From Oscillospiraceae bacterium (GTDB taxonomy: Bacteria > Bacillota > Clostridia > Oscillospirales > Oscillospiraceae): a DNA stretch of 43,944 nucleotides. This document shows, one piece after another, positions 26,076-35,441 of the stretch. Every line of letters starts with the position of its first letter. The first letter of the stretch is position 1. The position numbers were made by a program, and so were the translations under genes. A model generated the notes under the pieces. That model worked only from the letters and a program-made list of their open reading frames with translations, did no database searches and had not been told where the DNA came from. The stretch lies in assembly GCA_021205095.1 (NCBI GenBank), contig JAJPYE010000049.1, positions 1-43,944 on the forward strand, given 5' to 3'.

Positions 26076-27578
26076 ATGGCGCATTATTACAACGAACCGT
26101 CCCACACCTTCAGCGAATATCTGCTCATTCCCGGCTATACGTCGGAGGAGTGCGTTCCCGCGAACATCTCCCTGAAAACGCCGCTGGTGCGGTATCGGAA
26201 GGGGGAGGAACCTGCAATTTCGCTGAATATCCCCCTGACCTCCGCTATCATGCAGTCTGTCTCGAACGACACGCTGGCGATTGCCCTGGCCCGCGAGGGC
26301 GGTCTGTCCTTCATTTACGGCTCCCAGAGCATAGAGGATGAGGCCGCCATGGTGGCGCGGGTGAAAAACTATAAATCCGGCTTTGTGGTCAGCGCCTCCA
26401 ACGTGACGCCCCAGGCCAGCTTGCAGGATATTTTAGATTTGAAGGCGAAAAACGGTTTCTCTACCGTGGCAGTGACGGAGGACGGCACGGCCAACGGAAA
26501 GCTCCTTGGCATCGTTACCAGCCGGGATTACCGGGTCAGCCGCATGGAGCTGGATACCCCCGTGTCCCAGTTCATGACGCCCTGGGACAAGCTGGTCACA
26601 GCCCCGGAGGGTACCAGCCTCAAGGTGGCAAACGACATCATCTGGGATCACAAGCTGAACAGCCTGCCCATCGTTTCCAAGGACGGACGGCTGCAATACT
26701 TCGTGTTCCGCAAGGATTACGCCAGTCACAAGAGCAACCCTGACGAGCTGCTGGACGATGAAAAGCGCCTGATGGTAGGCGCCGGCATTAATTCCCGTGA
26801 CTATGCCACCCGTGTTCCCGCGCTGGTGGAGGCCGGGGCGGACGTGCTGTGCATCGACTCCTCCGAGGGCTATTCCTGCTGGCAGAAGTACACCCTGGAC
26901 TGGATTCACGAGCATTACGGCCCGGACGTAAAGGTGGGCGCGGGCAACGTGGTTGACCGGGACGGCTTCCGTTTCCTGGCGGAGTGCGGCGCAGATTTCG
27001 TGAAGGTCGGCATCGGCGGCGGCTCCATCTGCATCACCCGCGAAACAAAGGGCATCGGACGGGGCCAGGCTACGGCTCTGATAGAGGTGGCGGCGGCCCG
27101 CGACCAGTATTACAAGGAGACCGGCGTCTACGTCCCCATCTGCTCCGACGGCGGCATCGTCCATGACCATCACATCACCCTGGCCCTGGCTATGGGTGCG
27201 GACTTCATCATGCTGGGCCGGTATTTTGCCCGCTTCGACGAAAGCCCCACTCCCAAGCTGAACATCAACGGTACCTATGTGAAGGAATACTGGGGCGAGG
27301 GTTCCAACCGTGCCAGAAACTGGCAGCGCTATGACCTGGGCGGCGCGGAGACCCTCAGCTTTGAGGAGGGGGTAGACAGCTATGTCACTTATGCCGGCGG
27401 TCTCCATGAAAACGTACAGAAGAGCCTTTATAAGGTGAAATCCACCATGTGCAACTGCGGCGTCACCTCCATTCAGGCCCTTCAGCAGGACGCCAAGCTG
27501 ACCCTGGTTTCCGCCACCAGCATTGTAGAGGGCGGCTACCATGACGTGACCCTGAAAACCACCAACCCCGTGAAGTAA
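26076..27578 (+). CDS. guaB: IMP dehydrogenase
   Basis: A 500-residue enzyme oxidising IMP to XMP, the first step to GMP. The barrel is interrupted by a CBS pair (about 100-215). The active-site loop reads [12 protein letters not shown] with catalytic C319, followed by [10 protein letters not shown]. Most bacterial enzymes have GIGPGSICTTR, so this is a variant subgroup. Start ATG 26076 is behind AGGAGGAG. It extends the operon from IMP toward GMP; guaA is not in the window. Confidence 0.93.
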   Translation: MAHYYNEPSHTFSEYLLIPGYTSEECVPANISLKTPLVRYRKGEEPAISLNIPLTSAIMQSVSNDTLAIALAREGGLSFIYGSQSIEDEAAMVARVKNYKSGFVVSASNVTPQASLQDILDLKAKNGFSTVAVTEDGTANGKLLGIVTSRDYRVSRMELDTPVSQFMTPWDKLVTAPEGTSLKVANDIIWDHKLNSLPIVSKDGRLQYFVFRKDYASHKSNPDELLDDEKRLMVGAGINSRDYATRVPALVEAGADVLCIDSSEGYSCWQKYTLDWIHEHYGPDVKVGAGNVVDRDGFRFLAECGADFVKVGIGGGSICITRETKGIGRGQATALIEVAAARDQYYKETGVYVPICSDGGIVHDHHITLALAMGADFIMLGRYFARFDESPTPKLNINGTYVKEYWGEGSNRARNWQRYDLGGAETLSFEEGVDSYVTYAGGLHENVQKSLYKVKSTMCNCGVTSIQALQQDAKLTLVSATSIVEGGYHDVTLKTTNPVK

Positions 27579-27600
27579 GGGAATAGGGAGAGTGCGGAAT

Positions 27601-29265
27601 ATGACGGATATTGAGATCGCCCAGCAGTGTGAAATGCGTCCCATCGGCCAGATCGCGGAGGCCGCTGGGATAGAGGAGAAATATCTGGAACCCTATGGCC
27701 GCTATAAGGCCAAGGTGGACTATGCTCTCCTGCGGGAGAGCAAGCGCCCGGATGGCAAGCTGGTGCTGGTGACGGCCATCACCCCCACCCCTGCCGGGGA
27801 GGGGAAAACCACCACCACCATCGGCCTGGCCGACGGCCTGCGCCGTATCGGGCAGAACGTGATGGTGGCCCTGCGTGAGCCGTCTCTGGGGCCGGTGTTC
27901 GGTATCAAGGGCGGGGCTGCCGGAGGCGGCTATGCCCAGGTGGTGCCGATGGAGGACATAAACCTCCACTTCACCGGGGATTTCCATGCCATCGGCGCGG
28001 CAAACAACCTCCTGGCCGCCATGCTGGATAACCACATCTATCAGGGCAACGCCCTGCATATCGACCCCAAGACCATCACCTGGAAACGCTGCGTGGACAT
28101 GAACGACCGGCAGCTCCGCCATGTGATAGACGGCATCGGAGGCCGGGTGAACGGCGTGCCGCGGGAGGATGGATACGACATCACTGTGGCCACGGAGATC
28201 ATGGCCGTGTTTTGCCTCGCGGATTCCATCACGGATCTGAAAGCACGCCTGAGCCGCATTGTGGTAGCTTACACCTATGAGGGCAAGCCTGTTACCGCCG
28301 GGGATTTGAAGGCCGTGGGGGCTATGGCCGCGCTGCTGAAGGACGCGCTGAAGCCGAACCTGGTGCAGACCCTAGAGGGAACGCCTGCCCTTGTTCACGG
28401 CGGCCCCTTCGCCAATATCGCCCACGGGTGCAACTCCGTGCTGGCCACCCGCATGGCTCTGCGCCTGGGGGATATTGCCGTGACGGAGGCTGGCTTCGGC
28501 GCCGACCTGGGGGCGGAAAAATTCCTGGACATCAAGTGCCGTTACGCGGGCCTGAAGCCCAGCGCGGTGGTTATCGTGGCCACCATCCGGGCGCTGAAAA
28601 TGCATGGCGGCAAGGCAAAGTCCGACCTGGGCAGCGAGGATTTGACAGCCCTGGAAAAGGGGATTCCCAACCTTCTGCGCCACGTCTCCAACATCAAAAA
28701 TGTATACGGCCTTCCAGCGGTGGTGGCGGTGAACCGCTTCCCCACCGACACGGACGCCGAGGTGGAGCTTATCATCCGCCGCTGTAAGGAGCTGGGAGTG
28801 AACGTAGTGCTGTCCGACGTGTGGGCCAAGGGCGGCGAAGGGGGCGAGGCCCTGGCGCGGGAGGTGCTGCGTCTGTGCGATGAACCCTCCGATTTCCGCT
28901 TCAGCTATGAGCTTTCCGACACCCTGGAGGAGAAGATTGAAAAGGTCGTCACCAAGGTCTATGGCGGCGCGGGCGTGGCCTTCACGGACAGCGCCAAAAA
29001 GCAGCTTGCCCGCCTGACAGACCTGGGCTTCGGCGGTCTGCCGGTGTGCATTGCCAAGACCCAGTACAGCTTCTCTGACGACCCGTCCCTCCTGGGCGCG
29101 CCGGAGGGCTTTACCGTGACGGTGAAGGAGGTCAAGGTTTCTGCCGGCGCTGGCTTCGTGGTCGTCCTGACCGGCGACATTATGACCATGCCCGGTCTCC
29201 CCAAGGTACCCGCTGCGGAAAAGATAGACGTAGATGAAAACGGCGTCATTTCCGGGCTGTTCTGA
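27601..29265 (+). CDS. fhs: Formate-tetrahydrofolate ligase
   Basis: A 554-residue enzyme making 10-formyl-THF from formate, THF and ATP. The P-loop is [13 protein letters not shown] (61-73), followed by [23 protein letters not shown] (the family's long conserved block, 92 onward) and a C-terminal [16 protein letters not shown]. The start is ATG 27601 behind AGGGAG; a GTG at 27592 sits on that site and is rejected. As last gene of the operon it supplies the cofactor used by PurN and PurH, and the ZTP riboswitch would raise its level when that cofactor runs short. Confidence 0.96.
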   Translation: MTDIEIAQQCEMRPIGQIAEAAGIEEKYLEPYGRYKAKVDYALLRESKRPDGKLVLVTAITPTPAGEGKTTTTIGLADGLRRIGQNVMVALREPSLGPVFGIKGGAAGGGYAQVVPMEDINLHFTGDFHAIGAANNLLAAMLDNHIYQGNALHIDPKTITWKRCVDMNDRQLRHVIDGIGGRVNGVPREDGYDITVATEIMAVFCLADSITDLKARLSRIVVAYTYEGKPVTAGDLKAVGAMAALLKDALKPNLVQTLEGTPALVHGGPFANIAHGCNSVLATRMALRLGDIAVTEAGFGADLGAEKFLDIKCRYAGLKPSAVVIVATIRALKMHGGKAKSDLGSEDLTALEKGIPNLLRHVSNIKNVYGLPAVVAVNRFPTDTDAEVELIIRRCKELGVNVVLSDVWAKGGEGGEALAREVLRLCDEPSDFRFSYELSDTLEEKIEKVVTKVYGGAGVAFTDSAKKQLARLTDLGFGGLPVCIAKTQYSFSDDPSLLGAPEGFTVTVKEVKVSAGAGFVVVLTGDIMTMPGLPKVPAAEKIDVDENGVISGLF

Positions 29266-29356
29266 GTTGGGAAAGAGATAAACGTTACAGCGAAAATATT
29301 ATCACAGGCAAAAAAGCGCTCCGTTCGCCTGAAAAACTGACCTGTGGAACAAAAAT

Positions 29357-29397
29357 AACCCGTGGCAGCCGTTTCATGTGCGGCGGCCACGGGTTTT
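29357..29397. terminator. Bidirectional terminator after fhs and the GH79 gene
   Basis: 10-bp stem 29357-29366/29386-29395 with an inner GC pairing, followed on + by TTTTG and on - by ATTTTTG. It lies between two convergent genes and serves both. Confidence 0.85.
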
Positions 29398-29415
29398 GCT
29401 ATGAATTGATATGCG

Positions 29416-30948
29416 TCACATCACCAAAAATGTGCAGGTGCCAGGAGCAAGGTCAAAGGTTTCGGCGGGTTGTGCGATAGGGGAAAGGTCAGGAAGAGCG
29501 TTATTTACGCCCAAAGTTAGGGGACGTCCATTGAGGGTCATAACAGAGGCGCGCAGGTCTCCGTTTGCTCCGGCAAGGGTATAGCGCCGGGCGGGAACGG
29601 GAAGTGTGACCTGGGTGGTCTCGGTTCGGGAATTATTGATGATAAGATAGGAAACGCCCGGCTTCCCGTCCCGGCGGGAGTGGGCGTAGACGTGAGCGCC
29701 CTCCCGGATGGGTTCGCCGGTATCGTAGACGGTGGTTCCCATCAGGCGATTCCACAGCAGCACGGCAAAATAGTTGGGCCGGGGGTCGAAGGTCTGCCGG
29801 GCCAGGAATCCATAATCCGAGGAGGCCAGTGTGTTGTGGAACACCACCCCGTCCGTGATGGCGGCAAAGCCGCCCAGCTCGTTTAGGGTGCGGAACACGT
29901 CCAGATAGGTGGAGGCCCAGGTGTCCCCGCCCCCGCCTGCGTCTCCGGATTCCGTGACCCACATGGCCCCGCCGGGGCAGTATTTGTCCCGGAAGGGGAC
30001 ATAGGTGCGGGCAAAAGCCATGGCTGTGTCCAGGTATGCCTCGCTGGTGGCCTCCTCCGGCTGCCAGTGGCCCTCCGGCAAAAGGGAGGCCAGCCGGTCA
30101 GAGATGCCATTATAATAATGATAGCTGAAAACGTCCAGTGGCTCTGTGGTTCCGTCCATCAGGGCGTCGCACCCGCATATGCCGGGCATAAGCTGCTCAA
30201 TGCCGCCGCTCTTGCCGGAGCCGTCCATGCGGCCAAAGGAGACGCTGTCCCCGCCGGTGGAGCTAGGGCCGACGCACAGACAGTCCGGGTAATTGGCCCG
30301 CAGCCAGCGGAAAAACAAATCCTGATCCCGGCGGTAATCGGCGGGAGTGTAGCCCTTGGGGAAGCCGGTTCCCTCCATCATGTTCGGCTCATTGGCAAAC
30401 TCCGCAGCGGAAATGGGAACCCCATAGTCCCGGCTGAGGGAGAATATTTTTTCCGCCTCAGTGGGGTTCCAAGGCTCGTGGGCGGCGTGGAGGCCGGGGC
30501 AGTTGGCCAGGGAAATCATCAGCCTTGTGCCGGTGGCCTTCACAAAGTCCAGCACGCCCAGCCACTGCTCTCTGGTCAAAACGTTCAGATAGCCCTCCGG
30601 GGCCTTGCCGCCGGTGGTTCCGTCAAAATCATAATAGGTCTTGGTGGCCCATGTGCCGGACACCCGCACCCAGGCGGGGCCAAGGGCCTTTGTCAGGGCA
30701 ATGAGCTTTTCGTTTTTCAGGTCGATGGGGGGATAGACCTGCATCAGATCCTTATACATGGCCTCTATTCCATCCTGGGACGGCTCTACATAAAAGGGTT
30801 CCGTTCCGGCAATCTGGCCCGGCGTGTAGGCTTTCCAGAATGTCCCGCCGGTTACTTCCGCAAACTCGATGTTATAGCTCATCAGCATGGGATCGATATT
30901 CCGAAGGGGCTTCAAGGCCCCAGGGGAGAGGGTGATATGCTGGGTCAT
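29416..30948 (-). CDS. GH79 (heparanase/beta-glucuronidase)-like glycoside hydrolase
   Basis: A 510-residue TIM-barrel glycosidase of clan A. The likely acid/base is E187 in AAEFANEPNMM (compare the NEP motif of heparanase), and the likely nucleophile is E333 in WVTESGDAGGGGD. The stretch after it (TYLDVFRTLNELG, FDPRPNYFAVLLWNRLMG) matches the heparanase C-terminal barrel and is followed by a beta-sandwich with a NNSRTETTQVTLP block. There is no signal peptide, so the enzyme is probably cytosolic and acts on imported glucuronides or short uronic oligosaccharides. The start codon overlaps the stop of the transporter remnant upstream (ATGA), implying coupled translation. The substrate is inferred. 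Confidence 0.75.
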   Translation of the reverse strand: MTQHITLSPGALKPLRNIDPMLMSYNIEFAEVTGGTFWKAYTPGQIAGTEPFYVEPSQDGIEAMYKDLMQVYPPIDLKNEKLIALTKALGPAWVRVSGTWATKTYYDFDGTTGGKAPEGYLNVLTREQWLGVLDFVKATGTRLMISLANCPGLHAAHEPWNPTEAEKIFSLSRDYGVPISAAEFANEPNMMEGTGFPKGYTPADYRRDQDLFFRWLRANYPDCLCVGPSSTGGDSVSFGRMDGSGKSGGIEQLMPGICGCDALMDGTTEPLDVFSYHYYNGISDRLASLLPEGHWQPEEATSEAYLDTAMAFARTYVPFRDKYCPGGAMWVTESGDAGGGGDTWASTYLDVFRTLNELGGFAAITDGVVFHNTLASSDYGFLARQTFDPRPNYFAVLLWNRLMGTTVYDTGEPIREGAHVYAHSRRDGKPGVSYLIINNSRTETTQVTLPVPARRYTLAGANGDLRASVMTLNGRPLTLGVNNALPDLSPIAQPAETFDLAPGTCTFLVM

Positions 30949-31222
30949 GGTTCTTCTCCTTCCATCTCAGTATTTTCGCAGGATACGGGTTCTGTCGGCC
31001 CGTCCTTAGCAGCACGACGGGCAACGCCCCCGTTTGTCAGCTTGCGGATGATGTCATAAATTACCGCGAACACCGACACGCCCAGGAGCATCCCGGCAAA
31101 GCCGAACAGCCCGCCTGGATAGCGGAGGCACTGGACAGCAAAAAGTAGAATAATACACTCAATGCTGCCGCTCCAAAGAGCGCCAGCATGAGGGAGATGT
31201 AAGGATGCTTGCTTTGTTTCAT
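30945..31222 (-). pseudogene. Remnant of an AI-2E family transporter (internal deletion)
   Basis: Behind GGAG, an ATG (31222) begins MKQSKHPYISLMLALFGAAA, a plausible first membrane segment of an AI-2E/PerM-type transporter, ending at a stop after about 50 codons. In another frame the same DNA encodes GGLFGFAGMLLGVSVFAVIY followed by DIIRKL, nearly identical to the C-terminal signature of that family (GGLFGFxGMLLGVPVFAVIYDI). About 280 central codons are missing and the frames no longer match, so this is a deletion product. The C-terminal frame's TGA overlaps the GH79 start codon, so the remnant may persist to keep translation of that gene coupled. The N-terminal assignment is less sure than the C-terminal one. 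Confidence 0.68.
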
Positions 31223-31252
31223 TCTTTGATTTCTCCAGCGAGAGGGTTCGAT

Positions 31253-31816
31253 TTATTGCTCTGTGGCACCGGCCCCGGCGTTTTTGCCGCCCTTGAAGAA
31301 CACGGTGACGATGTCTATCACAGCCTCGATGATCAGCATAATGGCGGTGAAGTTCCAGAGGAACGCGGTGGAGGAGAGAGGATGACTGAGAATAACAATG
31401 GCGGCCACAATGGAAATCACTGTGCTGATCAGGGCCAGGAACCACTGGGGCTGCTTCAGCCGAAGCAGATCGATGGTGTACTGGGCCTTCACAAAGCCCA
31501 TCACCAACATGACGATGCCATAGATAATGGTCACAGCCGGGAAAACGGCGGTGAGCCAGCTTGGGCGAATGATGAAAAACAGGCCCACGACGATCTCCAC
31601 CAGGCCCACGGTCAGCCGACGCTCGTGAATGGCAAGCTCCGCCGGCTGGCGCAGGTGGGCGATGACGTTGATGGCTCCCATCACGATCAGAACGATGCCG
31701 CCCAGGACGATGATGCCGGAGGTAAATGCGGTGGGGTTGATAAAGAGCAGTATGCCCACAATAATCTCCGCCGCACTGACAAGCAGGCTGCTGGAATTTT
31801 CCTTGATTGCTTTCAT
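31253..31816 (-). CDS. HdeD-like (DUF308) membrane protein
   Basis: A 187-residue protein with about six membrane helices built of DUF308 repeats (VGILLFINPTAFTSGIIVLGG, IVVGLFFIIRPSWLTAVFP, IVAAIVILSHPL). The chosen start is the ATG at 31816, 9 bases after AAAGGTG; a longer frame from 31852 lacks a better site. E. coli HdeD is linked to acid resistance, but the function in Clostridia is not known. It is the first gene of a likely unit with the transporter remnant and the GH79 gene, divergent from a TetR regulator. Confidence 0.83.
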   Translation of the reverse strand: MKAIKENSSSLLVSAAEIIVGILLFINPTAFTSGIIVLGGIVLIVMGAINVIAHLRQPAELAIHERRLTVGLVEIVVGLFFIIRPSWLTAVFPAVTIIYGIVMLVMGFVKAQYTIDLLRLKQPQWFLALISTVISIVAAIVILSHPLSSTAFLWNFTAIMLIIEAVIDIVTVFFKGGKNAGAGATEQ

Positions 31817-31904
31817 GGTTAAGAACACCTTTCCGCCCGTGAAACGGGCCATAAATTCGCTTCAGGTTGACATTTGACGCCGAAGGCGATACGATTGAAT
31901 CGGT

Positions 31905-31918
31905 GAGACAAATGTCTC
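31905..31918. promoter_or_regulatory. Candidate TetR operator
   Basis: Perfect inverted repeat GAGACA-AA-TGTCTC in the 208-bp gap between the divergent HdeD-like and TetR genes. A further half-site GAGACA occurs near 32001, just before the TetR ribosome site. The placement suits repression of both genes. Confidence 0.6.
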
Positions 31919-32024
31919 TGCGGACAATAGTAGCACACTGTGAAGGAAAAATCCATAGGAATCCCTTGAAAATAGACAATTACAAAAGCTTTGAATCATA
32001 GAGACAGATTTGGAGGATTGTGTT

Positions 32025-32600
32025 ATGCCGGAAGAGAAAACGGAGCTGGAAAAGCGCAAAATACAGCGTTTGTCCGGGGAGGAATCCAATCGAATATCAA
32101 GAGAGTGCCTGCGAACGGCACTGATTCACCTGCTCAGTGAAAAGGAGCTTCAAAAAATATCCGTCACGGAGCTTGTCAGCCGCGCCGGGGTATCGCGGGC
32201 TACTTTCTATCGGAATTACGCCACCAAGGAGGAGCTGCTGGCGGAGGTGGCGGACTCCGTGACGCAGGAAATCAGTAGCATTATACAGGCAGCCATTCAG
32301 GGCAGAGGGTATGAACAGTATCTCGCCTTTTTCCAAAAGGTTCGTGGCAATAAGAAACTGGCCCATAATTTTATGATTGCCAAGGTACCCTTTGGCTCGG
32401 TGCTTTCTCTGCCATCTCTGATCGAGCGGGATGGTGCGCCAAAAAGCGCCGAGAGGCACTATTTGAATCTTGCCTTCGAGGGCGCGTTTGTGAATATTAT
32501 CCGAGGCTGGATCCAATCCGATATGAAGGAGTCCCCGGAGGAAATGGCGGCCCTGTGTGTGAAGATACTGGCTGGCGCAAACCTGGGGGGGTTGCAATAA
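32025..32600 (+). CDS. TetR family transcriptional regulator
   Basis: A 191-residue regulator. The helix-turn-helix is at about 45-66 (ISVTELVSRAGVSRATFYRN, then YATKEELL), with a helical ligand-binding domain after it. The start is ATG 32025, 8 bases after GGAGG; the frame is open slightly upstream without a site. It is divergent from the HdeD/GH79 unit and probably controls it and itself through the palindrome at 31905-31918. The ligand is unknown. Confidence 0.9.
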   Translation: MPEEKTELEKRKIQRLSGEESNRISRECLRTALIHLLSEKELQKISVTELVSRAGVSRATFYRNYATKEELLAEVADSVTQEISSIIQAAIQGRGYEQYLAFFQKVRGNKKLAHNFMIAKVPFGSVLSLPSLIERDGAPKSAERHYLNLAFEGAFVNIIRGWIQSDMKESPEEMAALCVKILAGANLGGLQ

Positions 32601-32642
32601 GGGGGCCGGAGAAAGATTCGCGTTAAGTTCGCACATATGCCC

Positions 32643-32682
32643 AAAAACAGCAGAACCGATCATGCCGGAGCTGCTGTTTTTT
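32643..32682 (+). terminator. Terminator of the TetR gene
   Basis: AAAAACAGCAG/CTGCTGTTTTT stem (32643-32653/32671-32681) with an inner CCG/CGG pair and a T6 run. The A-run on the other side makes it usable in both directions. Confidence 0.85.
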
Positions 32683-32694
32683 GACAAACAGAAT

Positions 32695-32734
32695 TGCGGC
32701 GGTTGCAGAAGCAGCCGCCGCAGTTTGTTTTTTT
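32695..32734. terminator. Terminator between TetR and the ABC operon
   Basis: 8-bp stem 32695-32702/32715-32722, followed on + by GTTTGTTTTTTT. On the minus strand, ACAAAC/GTTTGT extends the stem and the tail is T-rich, so it probably ends the ABC importer operon too. Confidence 0.75.
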
Positions 32735-32744
32735 AAAAGGAATT

Positions 32745-33797
32745 TTACTCCTCGGTCTTTTGCAGAAGAGCGGGATCCTGGCCGGTGACCAGCTTGGCGC
32801 GCTTCTGGACGTTCTCGGTCTGGAGGGTGTCCAGGATGATGGCGGCCAGAAGGACGATGCCCAGAGCCACATACTGCCAGTACTGGCTCAGGTTCAGGAA
32901 GTTCATGCCGGAGTTCAGCACGCCGATGATCAGGACGCCCACGACCATGTTGGACATCTTGCCGCCGCCGCCGCCCATTTTTACGCCGCCCAGCATAGCG
33001 CCGGCCATGACGGTAAATTCTGTGCCAACGCCCATGGAGTTGTTCACGGAGCCTATACGACCGATGTTCACGATTTGAGCGATGCCGAAGAACACGCCTG
33101 CCAGGGCGAACACCGCGATGCGCATTTTCGCCACGGAAACGCCGGACAGGGCCACGGCCTCCGGGTTGGAGCCGAGGGCGTAGACGTTCCGGCCAAAGCG
33201 GGTCTTGTTGAGAATGAAGGAGCCGATCAGCACCATGACAACCATCACCAGCACACCGGTTTTCAGGTTGCCGGAGAAGATTTTGATGTTGTAGCCGCCC
33301 AAAATCTTGAAGCCGTTGGACAGGTTGCGGTAGGTCTGGGTCATACCGCCGGACAGCAGATAGGTCGCGCCGTTGAGTATGTACTGCATGGCCAGGGTGA
33401 TGATGAAGGGGAACACCTTCAGCCAGGCGTAGACCACGCCGTTGATGGCGGAAAGCCCGGTGGCCAGGGCCACGCCCGCCACAGCCGCGATAAGGAAGGC
33501 GGGGAAGCTGGCCATGCCGTTGTTCATCAGCCCGAGGTTAATCAGCGCCATGGAAATGCCGACGGTAGAGACCAGGTAGCCGGTACTCAAGTCCATGCCG
33601 CCGCCCAGCATGATGAAGGTGATGCCGACGCCGATGATGACAAGATAGGCGTTCTGGCCCAGAATATTCAGAAGGTTTGCCAGACTCAGGAAGTTGCGCC
33701 CTGTGATGATCTGGCAGAGGACAAAGAAGATGATCAGCAGTCCAATCAGGACGAAGACCATGGTCATATCCTTCAGCTTGTTTTTTACTTTCTCCAT
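32745..33797 (-). CDS. Sugar-type ABC transporter permease (RbsC/MglC family)
   Basis: A 350-residue membrane protein with about 8-10 helices of the branched-chain/ribose permease family. Typical blocks: NLLNILGQNAYLVIIGVGIT, MLGGGMDLSTG and ALGSNPEAVALSGVSV (the cytoplasmic coupling loop), then AGAMLGGVKMGGGGG. One glycine-rich stretch (MGGGGGKMSN) replaces the usual GG(A/V)S(L/I)xGG. It moves the substrate through the membrane together with the ATPase upstream (21-base gap). The substrate is unknown. Confidence 0.92.
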   Translation of the reverse strand: MEKVKNKLKDMTMVFVLIGLLIIFFVLCQIITGRNFLSLANLLNILGQNAYLVIIGVGITFIMLGGGMDLSTGYLVSTVGISMALINLGLMNNGMASFPAFLIAAVAGVALATGLSAINGVVYAWLKVFPFIITLAMQYILNGATYLLSGGMTQTYRNLSNGFKILGGYNIKIFSGNLKTGVLVMVVMVLIGSFILNKTRFGRNVYALGSNPEAVALSGVSVAKMRIAVFALAGVFFGIAQIVNIGRIGSVNNSMGVGTEFTVMAGAMLGGVKMGGGGGKMSNMVVGVLIIGVLNSGMNFLNLSQYWQYVALGIVLLAAIILDTLQTENVQKRAKLVTGQDPALLQKTEE

Positions 33798-33818
33798 GTT
33801 GTTTTTGCCCCCACAAAT

Positions 33819-35324
33819 TTAATTCTCATCGTGAACACTGGTGGATGCCATGTCGAGGATGCGCTCCTGGGAAAACTCCGATTTTTCCAGCGTTCCCGCC
33901 AGGCACCGCTCCCCAAATACCACGATGCGGTCGGACATTCCCAAAAGCTCCTCCATGTCGGAGGTGACCATGATAATGGTCTTGCCCTGCTCCACCAGGC
34001 CGTTCATCAGCTCGTATATCTCATACTTCGCGCCCACGTCGATGCCGCGGGTTGGCTCGTCGAAGATGATGATTTCCGCGTTGGCGGCCAGGGCCTTGCC
34101 AACCACCACCTTCTGCTGGTTGCCGCCGGAGAGGGTCAGAACCTTGGTCTTGTCCAGGTCAGGCGCTTTGATGCGCATGGACTTGCCGTAGTAGTCCGCA
34201 ATCTCCTTTTCCTTTTTGCGGTTGATGACGCCGAAGCGGTTGGAGATGTTGCCCAGCACGTTATAGACCAGGTTCCAGGAGATTGTCTCACCCAGGAAGC
34301 AGCCCTCGCGCTTTCTGTCCTCCGGGCACATACCGATGCCGTATTTGTGCATGGCGTCCCGCGGGGATTTGATGTTGGCGGGTTCGCCGTTTACGTATAT
34401 CTCGCCCCACTGCTTTTTCTCCGCGCCGAAGATGACCTTCATAATCTCCGTGCGGCCCGCGCCTACCAGACCGGATATGCCCAGTATTTCGCCCTTGTGG
34501 GCCTGGAAGGATATGTTTTTCACCCCGTTGCCCGTCAGGTTTTTGACCTCCAGGGCCACGTCGCCAATCTCTGCGTTCCGCGGGGGGAAGGTCTGGGTCA
34601 TCTCCCGGCCCACCATATATTTGATAAGCTCCGGGTGGGTGGTCTTGTCGGTTTCCAGGGTGACGATGTATTCCCCGTCCCGCAGAACGGAGACCTTGTC
34701 GGAAAGGGTGAATATCTCATCCAGACGGTGAGAGATATATATGATCGCCACGCCGTCCGCCTTCAGCTTGCGCACGATGGACATAAGAATGTCCACCTCC
34801 GCAAGAGACAGAGGCGCGGTCGGTTCATCCAAAATCAGGATGCGGGCGTTTTTGGAGACGGCCTTGGCAATCTCCACAATCTGCATATGGCCGGGGGTCA
34901 GATCCCGCACCAGGGTGGCGGGGTTTATATCCACGCCAAAGTCGTCGAACAGCTTCTGGGCCTTTTCGTTCATGGCCTTCTGATTCACCAGGCGGCCCAT
35001 GTTCTCCCCGTAGCAGATATTCTCCGCCGCAGAAAGTACGTCGATCAGGTTAAATTCCTGGTAAATGCACTCAACGCCGTGCTGCCGGGCCAGGGCCGGG
35101 GTCATGGCGGAATAAGTTTCGCCGTCCAGGGTAATGGTGCCGCCGTCCGGGGCGTGAGCGCCGGTGATGGTTTTTATCAGGGTGGACTTGCCCGCCCCGT
35201 TTTCCCCCACAATGGCGTGTATCTCTCCGGGATAGAAATCCATGGAGACATGGTTCAGCGCCACCACGCCGGGGAAGACTTTGATGATGTCTTTTAAAGA
35301 GAGAACAGGCTCTTTTTCAGTCAA
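33819..35324 (-). CDS. Sugar ABC transporter ATPase (RbsA/MglA family)
   Basis: A 501-residue protein with two fused ABC domains. Domain 1: Walker A GENGAGKST, a divergent signature LTPGHMQ, Walker B ILILDEPTAPL. Domain 2: a degenerate Walker A GLVGAGRTE, signature LSGGNQQK, Walker B IIIFDEPTRGID. This asymmetry is normal for RbsA/MglA. The start is TTG 35324 behind AGGTG; no ATG is available nearby. It lies between the binding protein gene and the permease, after a stable intergenic hairpin. Confidence 0.94.
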   Translation of the reverse strand: MTEKEPVLSLKDIIKVFPGVVALNHVSMDFYPGEIHAIVGENGAGKSTLIKTITGAHAPDGGTITLDGETYSAMTPALARQHGVECIYQEFNLIDVLSAAENICYGENMGRLVNQKAMNEKAQKLFDDFGVDINPATLVRDLTPGHMQIVEIAKAVSKNARILILDEPTAPLSLAEVDILMSIVRKLKADGVAIIYISHRLDEIFTLSDKVSVLRDGEYIVTLETDKTTHPELIKYMVGREMTQTFPPRNAEIGDVALEVKNLTGNGVKNISFQAHKGEILGISGLVGAGRTEIMKVIFGAEKKQWGEIYVNGEPANIKSPRDAMHKYGIGMCPEDRKREGCFLGETISWNLVYNVLGNISNRFGVINRKKEKEIADYYGKSMRIKAPDLDKTKVLTLSGGNQQKVVVGKALAANAEIIIFDEPTRGIDVGAKYEIYELMNGLVEQGKTIIMVTSDMEELLGMSDRIVVFGERCLAGTLEKSEFSQERILDMASTSVHDEN

Positions 35325-35373
35325 AGGAACGCACCTGCCTTTATTGAATGGGATAAGATAGGATTTTTTGAAA

Positions 35374-35403
35374 GAGGCGGTGCGAAGCTCGTCGCACCGC
35401 CTC
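35374..35403 (-). other. Intercistronic hairpin between binding protein and ATPase genes
   Basis: Perfect 12-bp GC-rich stem 35374-35385/35392-35403 with a 6-base loop. On the minus strand it is followed by only TTTC, so it is a weak terminator. Such hairpins commonly protect the binding-protein mRNA and reduce expression of downstream genes. Confidence 0.65.
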
Positions 35404-35441
35404 GAAAGCCTAGGATTTAAGGAAATACAGAGTGGCTAAAA

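Noticed and set aside
30945-31979. A 344-codon minus-strand protein spanning the HdeD-like gene and the gap
   Set aside because: The first two thirds is out-of-frame sequence of the HdeD-like gene; only the last 60 or so codons resemble a real protein (AI-2E transporter C-terminus).
32694-35297. 867-codon open frame on + across the ABC permease and ATPase genes
   Set aside because: His/Asp/Gly-rich shadow of two clear minus-strand genes.
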